Shown here piece after piece: positions 7,451 to 15,500 of a DNA stretch of 17,947 nt. The notes under the pieces are model-generated. The model was not told where the DNA came from and made no database searches. It saw nothing but the letters and a program-made list of their open reading frames with translations. Both the position numbers and the translations under genes were made by a program. Origin of the DNA: an uncultured Coriobacteriales bacterium (GTDB taxonomy: Bacteria > Actinomycetota > Coriobacteriia > Coriobacteriales > UMGS124); NCBI GenBank assembly GCA_902464015.1, contig CABQHM010000064.1, forward strand, positions 1-17,947. The letters run 5' to 3'. How positions within the stretch are numbered: position 1 is the stretch's first letter; each line of letters begins with the position of its first letter.

Positions 7451-8434
7451 ATGCTCATCCATCCCTCCCTCATCGAGAAGGTCAGCCTCGACTCCCGCGA
7501 GCACAACGCCGACGTTGCGGCCGACATCAAGCGCTCCTTCGCCTACGTGGGCCCCATCACCGTGGTTTCGCATGAGCCCGCCGCGCCTGAGGCGCCCGTG
7601 AACAACGAGATGCGTCTCATTTGCCGTATGAGCAGGCCGTATTGGACGAGCGAAGGCGAGGGCGACCAGATGTGGGACGCCATGCGCACTTGGCTTGAGG
7701 CCAAGGCGTACAAGGTCGCCTCCACCATCGCCAACTTCAACAAGTCGCGCAGCGAGGCGGGCCATCAGACGGTTTCCTATGACCGCGTCGAGCTCGACAT
7801 GAAGCCTTACGCTTTCGGCATCGCCTGCGCGCAGGGCGACGAGCTGCCTGACGTGGTGGCTGTTGCCAGCCGCGTGCGCGAGCTGCTCGCTCAGGGCGTG
7901 CTGCCTGCCGACATGGCGGGCATCGAGGCGCCTGCCGCCGCAAGCCTGGCCGAGCAGGTTGAGAAGGCCCGCGTGCAGGCCGAGGCTGCCGCTGCAGCGG
8001 AGGCCGCCGAGGGCGAGCCAGCTGTCGGTGGGGCTGTCGGCGAGGGCGAGGTGGCTGGCGGCGAGAACGCCGGTACGCAGGCTGATGAGGCCGCCGAGGG
8101 AGAGGCTGCCCAGGCCAAGGCCGAGCCTGCGGATGGCGAGAGCGCCGAGGCTCAGGCTGCCCCTGCCGAGAGCCTCAGGCTCTCGGGTGACAAACAGTCT
8201 GCCTGCGACGATGCGGCTGAGCAGCCTGCTGAGGACGCTGTGTCCGCCGATAGTGTCGAGCCTGCAGGAAAGGATGTTCCCGCAGGTGACGAGCAGCCTG
8301 CCGAACCCGAGGCTCCTGCGTGCCTGAAGCATGCAAGCGACAACCTGGGGAGCCTGGATTACACGATGTGGGACGTGCGTCTGGCCGATGGTACCGTACG
8401 CACGCTCGACAGTGTCGCTGGAACGTGGGCCTAG
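7451..8434 (+). CDS. Unrecognised protein with long Ala/Glu/Pro-rich linker
   Basis: 327 residues; no family recognised. ATG 7451 is chosen because GGAG sits at 7441-7444 and the sequence upstream in this frame is Arg/Ser-rich and not protein-like. Residues 1 to about 160 look globular, with a Met-Trp-Asp-Ala-Met-Arg-Thr-Trp helix near 74-81 and a Gly-Ile-Ala-Cys-Ala strand near 123-127. Residues 165-290 are low-complexity Ala, Glu, Gly and Pro and probably disordered. The last 37 residues (from Cys291) return to ordered composition with Asp-Tyr-Thr-Met-Trp-Asp. A folded head, flexible tether and short folded tail suggest an adaptor. It ends two bases before the second UvrD-like gene and follows the first by 219 bases, so it probably works with them. 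Confidence 0.85.
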   Translation: MLIHPSLIEKVSLDSREHNADVAADIKRSFAYVGPITVVSHEPAAPEAPVNNEMRLICRMSRPYWTSEGEGDQMWDAMRTWLEAKAYKVASTIANFNKSRSEAGHQTVSYDRVELDMKPYAFGIACAQGDELPDVVAVASRVRELLAQGVLPADMAGIEAPAAASLAEQVEKARVQAEAAAAAEAAEGEPAVGGAVGEGEVAGGENAGTQADEAAEGEAAQAKAEPADGESAEAQAAPAESLRLSGDKQSACDDAAEQPAEDAVSADSVEPAGKDVPAGDEQPAEPEAPACLKHASDNLGSLDYTMWDVRLADGTVRTLDSVAGTWA

Positions 8435-8436
8435 CC

Positions 8437-10215
8437 ATGTGCGCCCTCAAGGTTGAGGTTCTGACGGGTGGCGCCTGCTCGGGCAAGACGCGGGCGCTTG
8501 TCGCGCGCGTGTATGACGTGTTGGACGCCGGTGCTGTGCCCGCAGACGTGCTTGTGGTGACGCCGAATGCCGATGGGGCCCTTGAGCTGGCAATACGCCT
8601 TGTCGCCGACCTTGGCGAGGACCGCACGCCCCGCGTTGTCTCCTGGCGCAGGCTTGTCTACGAGCTCGCGGGTTCCCCACGCGTGCTCGGTGCCACGGAG
8701 CGCGCGCTTCTCCTTGCCGACCTGCGTGCGGCAGGTTTCTCTGCCGAGGACATCGCGTGTGCCCAGAACCAGGCGGCGGTCATGTGGACAAGCGGGGATG
8801 GCGCGCCCTCTGACGGGCAGGAGCAGGACGCCTGCCTGAGAGCCCTGCTCGATGCCCTTATCGCACGCAACGCCGTGCTGCCGGAGTCCCTTGTTGCCCA
8901 GGCTTGTGCTTGCCTTGCCGCAGCAGGGGAGGGCGGGCGGACCGTAGCCCACGTCCTTGTCGACGACGCCGACGCGGTGCCCCCGGAGGCTTTGAGGCTT
9001 GTGGCACGTCTTGCCCAGGCAAGCCTCTTCCTTGCGGGCGACGCCGATTGCAAAGGCTCCTCGGATGCGAATGCGGCCGATTCGCGCGCGTTTCTTTCCC
9101 TCGCAGGTGCCGAGGGCGTGCGCGCCTTGCCTCAACTTTCCCGTCGCATGAACGCGTCTCGTTCCCAGGTCGTGAAGTGGGGCGATGCTGCGGAAGAGGC
9201 CGCGGGCATCACTGCGCTTGCCGATCGCGCGCTATCCGGCGCACGCGTGGGCGAAGGCCCCGTGGCCCTTGTCCCGCCCAATCGCGCCTGGGCCCGCCGC
9301 ATCTCGCAGTCGCTTGCGAATGCCGGCATCGAGGTGTGCGACATGGCCTACGTCGGCCCCCTTGCCTGCGACCCGCGCGATCCGAAAGGTTGCGCCCCCT
9401 TGCGCTGTTTTGCCGCCCTGGGTCTTTTGGCTGACGAGGATGACGTGGCAAGCTGGCGCACCTGGTGCTCGCTGGGCTATGCCGATCTCGGGGCGACTGC
9501 CTGGGCAAACCTCCAGGCCTACGCGGTGTCGGGGAGCAAGGGTATTGCCCAGGCGTTGCAGGATATCTGCGCCGAGGTCGACGCAGGCAATGCGCCCTTC
9601 TCCGGAGCACGCCAGCTCGCAGCACGTGTCCATGAGGCGGAGGCGCTCTTCAAGGCCTGTGCGGCCACCCCGCGCGGCTTTCGCCTGCTTGAGGCCGTCG
9701 ACCCGGCGAGGACCCCGGCGTTTCGCCAGCTGTTCCCGCTGCTTGGCGACGACCTTGTCGCCTTGGACGCCGCCGGCCTTTTCGCCGTTGCCCAGCGCAG
9801 CGTCTTCGACCCCGGCCTGGCCATGGCGCCCGTCGAGGCTTGCGGCGCCCGCGTTCACGGCGAGGTCGTGCCCCTCATGGACAAGCGCGCCTACATCTGC
9901 CGCCCCGATGCGCTTGTGGGCGTGCGCCCGCGCCTTGTGGTCGCCTTGGGTGCCAACGAAGGGCTCGCCGATGCCAAACAGCTCAGCTTGACCCTGTCTA
10001 CCTGCACCGATGAGCTTGTGGTCTCGTATATTCAGCGCATGCCCGCCGAGGCGGCGCGTCGTTTGGGCGCCTCGTTTCACCGCACGCGCACAGAGGTGGG
10101 GGAGCAGGTCGCGCTCCTGCGACCCACGGCGGCGCTCGAGGCCCTCGGAGCCGAGGCCCCGGCTACCATGAGCGGCCAACAGTACTGTTCCAGCGTCCTG
10201 GGCCTGCGTCCCTAG
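8437..10215 (+). CDS. Degenerate UvrD/AddB-like P-loop protein (paralogue 2)
   Basis: 592 residues. P-loop G11-x4-G16-K17-T18; motif II-like V-D176-D177-A-D; then a Leu-Ala-Gly201-Asp-Ala-Asp step that resembles the GDxxQ stretch of UvrD (motif III region) with the Gln missing; Leu-Ser-Arg-Arg-Met (234-238) where UvrD has its L-x-x-N-Y-R element; Pro-Asn-Arg-Ala-Trp at 281-285. The region Leu-Ser-Thr-Cys-Thr before Leu-Val-Val-Ser (519-530) sits where motif VI should be, and no arginine finger is visible. No nuclease domain is seen. It is shorter than its paralogue at 5207-7231. ATG 8437 lies two bases after the previous stop, and an in-frame GTG at 8425 would overlap it; either implies translational coupling. 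It is the last gene before the terminator at 10384-10433. Confidence 0.82.
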   Translation: MCALKVEVLTGGACSGKTRALVARVYDVLDAGAVPADVLVVTPNADGALELAIRLVADLGEDRTPRVVSWRRLVYELAGSPRVLGATERALLLADLRAAGFSAEDIACAQNQAAVMWTSGDGAPSDGQEQDACLRALLDALIARNAVLPESLVAQACACLAAAGEGGRTVAHVLVDDADAVPPEALRLVARLAQASLFLAGDADCKGSSDANAADSRAFLSLAGAEGVRALPQLSRRMNASRSQVVKWGDAAEEAAGITALADRALSGARVGEGPVALVPPNRAWARRISQSLANAGIEVCDMAYVGPLACDPRDPKGCAPLRCFAALGLLADEDDVASWRTWCSLGYADLGATAWANLQAYAVSGSKGIAQALQDICAEVDAGNAPFSGARQLAARVHEAEALFKACAATPRGFRLLEAVDPARTPAFRQLFPLLGDDLVALDAAGLFAVAQRSVFDPGLAMAPVEACGARVHGEVVPLMDKRAYICRPDALVGVRPRLVVALGANEGLADAKQLSLTLSTCTDELVVSYIQRMPAEAARRLGASFHRTRTEVGEQVALLRPTAALEALGAEAPATMSGQQYCSSVLGLRP

Positions 10216-10234
10216 GTCCAGGCGGACAAAAAAC

Positions 10235-10250
10235 AACGCATGTTTGCGTT
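10235..10250 (+). terminator. Weak hairpin just after the operon's last gene
   Basis: AACGCA (10235-10240) pairs with TGCGTT (10245-10250) around a TGTT loop. It is preceded by an A-run and followed by TTAATG. The stem is short and A/T-rich, so it is at most a weak terminator. Its right half is also part of the 15-base arm of the larger inverted element at 10242-10356, so the two pairings exclude each other. Confidence 0.3.
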
Positions 10251-10356
10251 TTAATGGGAGAGGGGTCAGCAGTCCAGCCGGCTGCTCCCCATCTACCAGG
10301 GACGATGATGTGGCCCAATGTCGCCCTACAGAAGGGTGAGACATTAAAACGCAAAC
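10242..10356. repeat. 115-base element bounded by perfect 15-base inverted arms
   Basis: The left arm GTTTGCGTTTTAATG (10242-10256) is the exact reverse complement of 10342-10356. The arms are A/T-rich in a GC-rich surround. The 85-base interior has its own dyads: AGCAG (10268-10272) facing CTGCT (10282-10286), flanked by GGGG and CCCC; and AATGTC (10317-10322) facing GACATT (10340-10345) with CCCT/AGGG inside. The last hairpin and the outer arm both need bases 10342-10345, so they are alternatives. It could be a structured RNA, a 3' UTR element or a small non-autonomous inverted-repeat element. No known RNA family was recognised. Confidence 0.6.
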
Positions 10357-10383
10357 GTACTCAGATTTTCAGCGCCGGCACGC

Positions 10384-10433
10384 AAAAGGCCGCCCGCACA
10401 GTCGCCCAAATCGGCTTGTGCGGGCGGCCTTTT
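10384..10433. terminator. Strong bidirectional intrinsic terminator
   Basis: A perfect 17-base inverted repeat: AAAAGGCCGCCCGCACA at 10384-10400 and its reverse complement at 10417-10433, with a 16-base loop. The A-run on one side and T-run on the other give a GC-rich stem followed by U residues on both strands. It sits between two convergent units, the operon ending at 10215 and the minus-strand LuxR gene ending at 10509, and probably ends both. Confidence 0.93.
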
Positions 10434-10471
10434 CTCGTTTGGGCCGCGCCTTTCGGGCGTTGGTGTGTCTG

Positions 10472-10507
10472 TCGGGTGCCAGTTCGCCTTTCGGGTGCCA
10501 GTTCGCC
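10472..10507. repeat. 17-base direct repeat, two copies
   Basis: TCGGGTGCCAGTTCGCC occurs at 10472-10488 and again at 10491-10507, separated by two bases. It lies immediately downstream of the stop codon of the minus-strand LuxR gene. It looks like a small local tandem duplication; no function is evident. Confidence 0.8.
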
Positions 10508-10508
10508 G

Positions 10509-12179
10509 CTATGCGTCGAAGGAATCGATGAGGCAGATGAGCTCCTGGCGGGAGTGCACGCCGCATTTCTTGTACACGTGGTTCACGTGCGTCTTTGCGG
10601 TGCCCTCGGAGATGCAGAGTTGCTGGGTGATGTAGCCGACGTTGCGCCCCTTTGCCAGCAGGAAGAGCACGTCGGTCTCGCGGCGCGACAGCAGGTAGGT
10701 GTCGGCGACGTACTCGCAGCGGCGCACGAAGCGACCCTTGCGCACCTCGTCGGTCTCGGCGACGGCGCCTGCGGCCGCCAGTGGCGTGGGCTGGGCATAC
10801 GGCGTGCCGCCGTGGCTCTTGGGGATGACGTTGCCGTCGCGCTGGCCTGCGCGCTCGGCGCCTGCCTCCCATGCTCCGGCCTGTCGCGCAGCCTGGGCGC
10901 CGCCGGCCTGCGCGCCCTCGACGTCCTCGTCGACGCCCCACATCTCCGCAGGCCTGAAGGAGTGCACCACGATGGCCATGATGTCCTCGCGGCGGGGCAG
11001 CAGCGAACTTGCGATGGCAAGCGCGATGAGGCTTACCACCAGGGCGAGCATGTTGCTCGGCATGTTTTGCGCAATGGTGCTTGAGATGAGCATGTTGACC
11101 GGCGCGGCGAGCACGTAGCCAAGCGCGAGGGCGCCCTGTCCCAGGCCGAACAGGAACACCGGTGACAGGCGAAAGCCTTGCGCAAGCGAGCCCAGATAAG
11201 CCCATGCCATCGAGGCCACGATGGTGAAGTTGATGAGCAGCAGCTGGTTGTCAAAAGACAGGCCCTGGGTGACGGAGAGGGCCAGAGGCGGCATGAGGAC
11301 GGCGATGATGGGCACCATGGAGCGAAACGCCCTGCCGAATGACTGGTCACGCCTCCTGACTGCCGTGCACACCGCGAGCACCAGTGCGCCTCCCACAAGC
11401 GAGAGGATGATGCACAGAAGCGCTCCCGCAAAGCCCGTCTGCGGCTTCAAGATGACGCCTGCATGCATGATGATGTTGCCCAGAATCAGGCCCATGCAGA
11501 ACATCGCCGGGAACGTCACGAGCGCAAGCGATCCACGCTTGACCTTGAGTTCGGCGAAATAGGTGTTCTCGCGCATGTCGGGGTCGGGCAGGCGGTCGGT
11601 CACGCGCGTGCGCAGAAGCGCCAGGTGCGCGAACTGCAGAAGCGAGATAACGGCGTGCAGCCAGGGTGACTCGGGCAGGAAGGAGCGCAGCAGCACGTAG
11701 GCTCCGATGCCGCCGATCACGCCAATCACGGAGTTCAGCGTGATGTCGCGCAGGCCCAGGCGCCCGAAGCTGATGCCCCACAAAAAGACAAGCAGGCCCA
11801 TGCTCAGGCCGTTGCAGATGCCGCCGATGAGCTGAAACGCAACCTGCAGCGAGGGATCCATATAGCTGCCTGCAATACCGCAAATGGCACCGGGAACGAA
11901 GAGCGCCATGGCGGCGACGACGGGCTTGTAAGTGCGAAAGACCGCGTGCACGCGCTTGTCGACAAGGGCGCCGCAGAGCAGCATGGCGGCGGCCGCCACG
12001 CAGAAGGCGTAGCGCATGAGGCCGGGCATGCTGCCGGTGCCTTGATCGCCGCCAAGCATCATGTCGAGGGCAAGCAGAAGCATGAGGCCCAAGCCCAGTG
12101 CCTCGCCGTGCACCTCACCTAGGTCGTTTTCGTCGGCCGCCTCTACGCGAAGGCTCACTTTTGGTATGCGCAGTGCCAT
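10509..12179 (-). CDS. 12-helix membrane protein fused to LuxR-type HTH regulator
   Basis: 556 residues. The first 390 or so contain about twelve hydrophobic segments, in the arrangement of a transporter-like membrane domain. A polar Ala/Gly-rich linker (about 395-490) follows, then a LuxR/GerE helix-turn-helix from about 495 to 550, recognisable by Leu-Ser-x-Arg-Glu-Thr-Asp-Val-Leu, Ile-Thr-Gln-Gln-Leu, Ile-Ser-Glu-Gly-Thr-Ala-Lys-Thr-His-Val and a final Tyr-Lys-Lys-Cys-Gly-Val. No receiver domain is present, so the membrane part is the likely sensor. The start codon at 12177-12179 is preceded by GGGGAGA. Proteins of this build are abundant in Eggerthella and relatives, often beside respiratory reductase operons. 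It is divergent from the molybdoenzyme operon across a 340-base region, so it probably controls that operon; the ligand is unknown. Confidence 0.93.
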   Translation of the reverse strand: MALRIPKVSLRVEAADENDLGEVHGEALGLGLMLLLALDMMLGGDQGTGSMPGLMRYAFCVAAAAMLLCGALVDKRVHAVFRTYKPVVAAMALFVPGAICGIAGSYMDPSLQVAFQLIGGICNGLSMGLLVFLWGISFGRLGLRDITLNSVIGVIGGIGAYVLLRSFLPESPWLHAVISLLQFAHLALLRTRVTDRLPDPDMRENTYFAELKVKRGSLALVTFPAMFCMGLILGNIIMHAGVILKPQTGFAGALLCIILSLVGGALVLAVCTAVRRRDQSFGRAFRSMVPIIAVLMPPLALSVTQGLSFDNQLLLINFTIVASMAWAYLGSLAQGFRLSPVFLFGLGQGALALGYVLAAPVNMLISSTIAQNMPSNMLALVVSLIALAIASSLLPRREDIMAIVVHSFRPAEMWGVDEDVEGAQAGGAQAARQAGAWEAGAERAGQRDGNVIPKSHGGTPYAQPTPLAAAGAVAETDEVRKGRFVRRCEYVADTYLLSRRETDVLFLLAKGRNVGYITQQLCISEGTAKTHVNHVYKKCGVHSRQELICLIDSFDA

Positions 12180-12519
12180 CCCGTATCTCCCCGTCCTGCG
12201 GCAAGCGCCGCTGTGTGCGCCCGCGCAGTCGATGCGCCGACGTTGTCCCCCGGTTGCTCTGATTTGAGTGCCCTTATAATGCCAATTTTTATCAGATGAG
12301 CCATTTACCTGCCATTATGTTACAGCCAATCCACATACAAACACAATCATCCCGTTTGGTGTAGAGCGCCGAAATGGCCAAAACCACCCGTTGGAATGAG
12401 GGGGTAGAGGCGGCGCGCCCTAGAGTTTGGAAGCGTGCAAGGACGCGAGCCTCCCCGTACAGGGGCACGGCATGCACACGAGCACATACGTCATGTAGGA
12501 AAGAAGAGAGGAGCACGAT
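12180..12519. promoter_or_regulatory. Divergent control region between LuxR gene and molybdoenzyme operon
   Basis: This 340-base non-coding region separates two divergent starts. Its middle (about 12262-12352) is clearly more A/T-rich than the rest of the window. The best -10-like hexamer is TATAAT at 12275-12280, plus strand, with a poor TTGCTC 15 bases upstream at 12254-12259. On the minus strand the same site reads TATAAG, with no good -35. GCCATT occurs at 12300-12305 and 12311-12316, an 11-base period close to one helical turn, a possible regulator site. The oxidoreductase leader would be about 230 bases if the TATAAT is used. AGAGAGGAG just before 12520 is its ribosome binding site. Confidence 0.5.
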
Positions 12520-15500
12520 ATGGCCAAGCTCACCATGAGCCGCCGTAGCTTCGTCAAGGTCGCCGCCGTCACGGCCGCCGCCTGCGCCATGGCCGGGGGC
12601 GCCCCCGAGCCCATGAAGGCGCTTGCGGAGGGTGCTGACGAGACCGCTGGCGAGGTCAAGCGCATCCGTTCCACCTGCCGCGCCTGCGGTAAGGTCGAGT
12701 GCGGCGTTTGGGTCACCGTTGAGGACGGCAAGGTCGTCAAGGTCGAGGGCGACGAGTCCACGCCTCACGGCCGCGGCCACTGCTGCTCGAAGTCCCAGGC
12801 TTCGATGCAGGCTGCCTACCACCCCGATCGCCTGCGTTACCCCATGAAGCGCACCAACCCCAAGGGCGAGGACGATCCGGGCTGGGTCCGCATCTCCCTC
12901 AAGGAGGGCTTCGACCTCGTTGGTGAGAAGCTCACCGAGATCGTCAACAAGTACGGCGGCGAGTCGGTCTTCGCCATGGGTGGCACCTCCCGTGTTTGGA
13001 CCCAGGCTCCCTACGGAACCCTCAAGCAGGTCTTCGGCACGCCCAACGCTCACCTTGCCTACGAGATCTGCAAGGGCCCGCGTCACTTCGGCGGCATCCT
13101 GACCGACGAGATCGGCTCCCCGTGGATGGAGGTCGAGGCTGAGCCCAAGGTCTACGTGCAGTGGGGCACTGCCGCTGAGTACTCCAACTACGACTCCAAC
13201 AACCGTACCGTCACCGACGTTGCGCAGCACGCCGCCTGCCACATCCTGGTCGACCCGCGTCTGACCCCGCTGGGCAAGGAGAGCTCCATCTGGCTGCCCC
13301 TGCGTGTCGGCACCGACCTGTGCCTGTCGCTGTCCTGGCTGAAGTGGATCGTCGACAACGAGGCCTACGATGACGCCTTCGTGCGCCGTTGGACCAACGC
13401 TCCGTTCCTGTGGTGCGAGGACAAGGAGAAGGAGGGCGAGCCCGGCGACGGCGTTTGGTTCATGGAGATGAACGGCGGCATCCACATGAGGACCCGCCTG
13501 CTCACCGAGGCCGACCTCAAGGAGGACGGCTCCCCCAAGCGCTTCATGGTGTGGGACGAGGCCAACGAGCGCCTCACCTACTGGGACTCCGAGGCCTGCC
13601 AGTGGGAGGGCGAGGAGCATCGCATCCCCACCACCGGCATGTGGGTCGAGCACCCCTACAAGCCGCTGGCCGCCGACGCATGGCTGCCCGACATCTCGAC
13701 CTTCGCCGACCCCGCCACCGAGCCCGACCGCTTCCCGGCCGGCTCCGAGGAGTGCAACCCCGAGGGTCTGCCCAAGCTTCCTTCGCTCTTCCCGGGCGAG
13801 GTCGAGGTCACGTGGAAGGACGGCAGCAAGCATGTCGCCCGCACCGTGTGGGACGCCTTCGCCGAGAACCTCGAGCCCTACACCCTTGAGTACGCCGAGG
13901 AGGTCACCGAGGTCCCGGCCGAGCTCATCGAGCAGGCCGTGAAGACCTACACGACCCGTATCGACCCGGCCATGGGCAACGGCGGCATCCACTACCAGCT
14001 CGCTCCCGACCAGACCGGCCACGCCGTCCAGAACACCCGCGCCCTGCAGATCATCGCCTGCATCACGGGCAACTCCGACGAGCCTGCCGGCAACCGCGGT
14101 TCCTCCAAGGCTGAGGTCGACGGCTGCCCCGGCCGCGCCACGATGCTTTCCACCGACTACGGCGAGAACGCCATCACGTGGGAGGGTCGTGACAAGTCCA
14201 TCGAGGACCAGATCCCCGAGATCCAGGACTTCGTCCAGTACCTGATCGACAACGACTCGCCCCTGGCTGAGCGTTACGACAACAAGGTTCCCACCGACGA
14301 GGAGGCCCGCTGGATCGCCGAGCGCAAGGGTGGCGCATACCGTCCTTCCACCGCTTGGCCGAACCCCAAGACGAGCTGGGAGCGCAACGCCAAGCAGATC
14401 AGCGCCGAGCGTTTCCCGCTGCTGCGCTACTGGAACCGTTGGGCCGACTCCGCCACCATCTGGGACTCCATCAACGAGATCGACACACCCTACCAGATTC
14501 ACGCCGGCGTGTGCATGTCGGGCGACTTCATGAACGAGTCCAACCTGACCGAGGCCTGGGAGGCTCTCACCAAGCTCGACTTCTGGGTTGACATCAACCT
14601 GTGGAGCTGCCCCAACAACGGTTGCGCCGACGTCGTGTTCCCCTGCCTGCACTGGCTCGAGGTCAACACCACGCGCGTCTCGCAGGGTGCAGGCGGCGTC
14701 TTCGGCGCCGGCCAGCGCGCCAAGCAGCCCGAGGGCGAGTGCATCTTCGACCCCGTGTTCGTCGTGCTTCTCTACAAGGCCATGGGCGTGCCGTTCAACA
14801 ACACCGACCCGGCCTACGACGAGTGGCTCAACCTCAACGTTGAGGACTTCGTCCAGTGCGGCGGCACCGTGTCCTACGAGGAGCAGGAGGCCCGCGTTCT
14901 GAAGGCTGCCTGCGACGCTTGGAAGACGCCTGAGTTCCCCGACGGCCCCACCTTCGAGGAGTACGCCGCCAAGTTCCAGGAAGAGGGCTGGTTCGACTGC
15001 CGTAAGTACCACCCCGAGCGTTGGGGCACCTACCGTCGCTGGGAGATGGGCTACCGTCGTCAGGAGGGCGGCTACAACCTGTACCCCGCCGTCGACGAGA
15101 AGGCCGGCTTCATGACCCCCACCGCCAAGGTGGAGATCTGGTCCACGATCATGGAGTCCTACATCGACGACGAGGACAAGTTCCCGTACTGGCGTGAGCC
15201 GCAGAACTCCAAGATCGCCAACCCGGAGTTCTACGACGCAGCCCTGGTCGACCAGATCGGCGAGAACCAGGCTGTTGCCGGCAAGATGGAAGAGAACGAG
15301 CACATGATCAACAAGGAAGGCTACAAGGCCGCCCTTGCTGCCAACCCCGAGGCCGCCTTCATCATGACGACCGGTGCCCGTCAGCCTGTCTACTTCCACA
15401 CCGAGCACCGTCAGCTCCCCTGGTGCCGCGAGCTGTGGCCCTACCCGCGCTTCGAGATGAACCCCGCCGACGCCGCCAAGCTTGGTCTGGAAGAGGGCGA

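Noticed and set aside
7261..7575. Possible small gene starting with TTG in the 7232-7450 gap
   Set aside because: No good ribosome binding site; more than a third lies out of frame inside the real downstream gene, and that part is Arg/Pro-rich shadow sequence.
7865..7930. Similarity of a helix in the 327-residue protein to the helix after the P-loop of both UvrD-like proteins
   Set aside because: The shared Val-Arg-x-Leu-Leu and Gly-Val-x-Pro-Ala-Asp pattern is short and Ala/Leu-rich; no P-loop precedes it, so chance is more likely than homology.
10254..11084. Plus-strand frame of 276 codons over the terminator and LuxR gene
   Set aside because: It runs through a strong terminator and antisense to the HTH domain; no ribosome binding site or domain.
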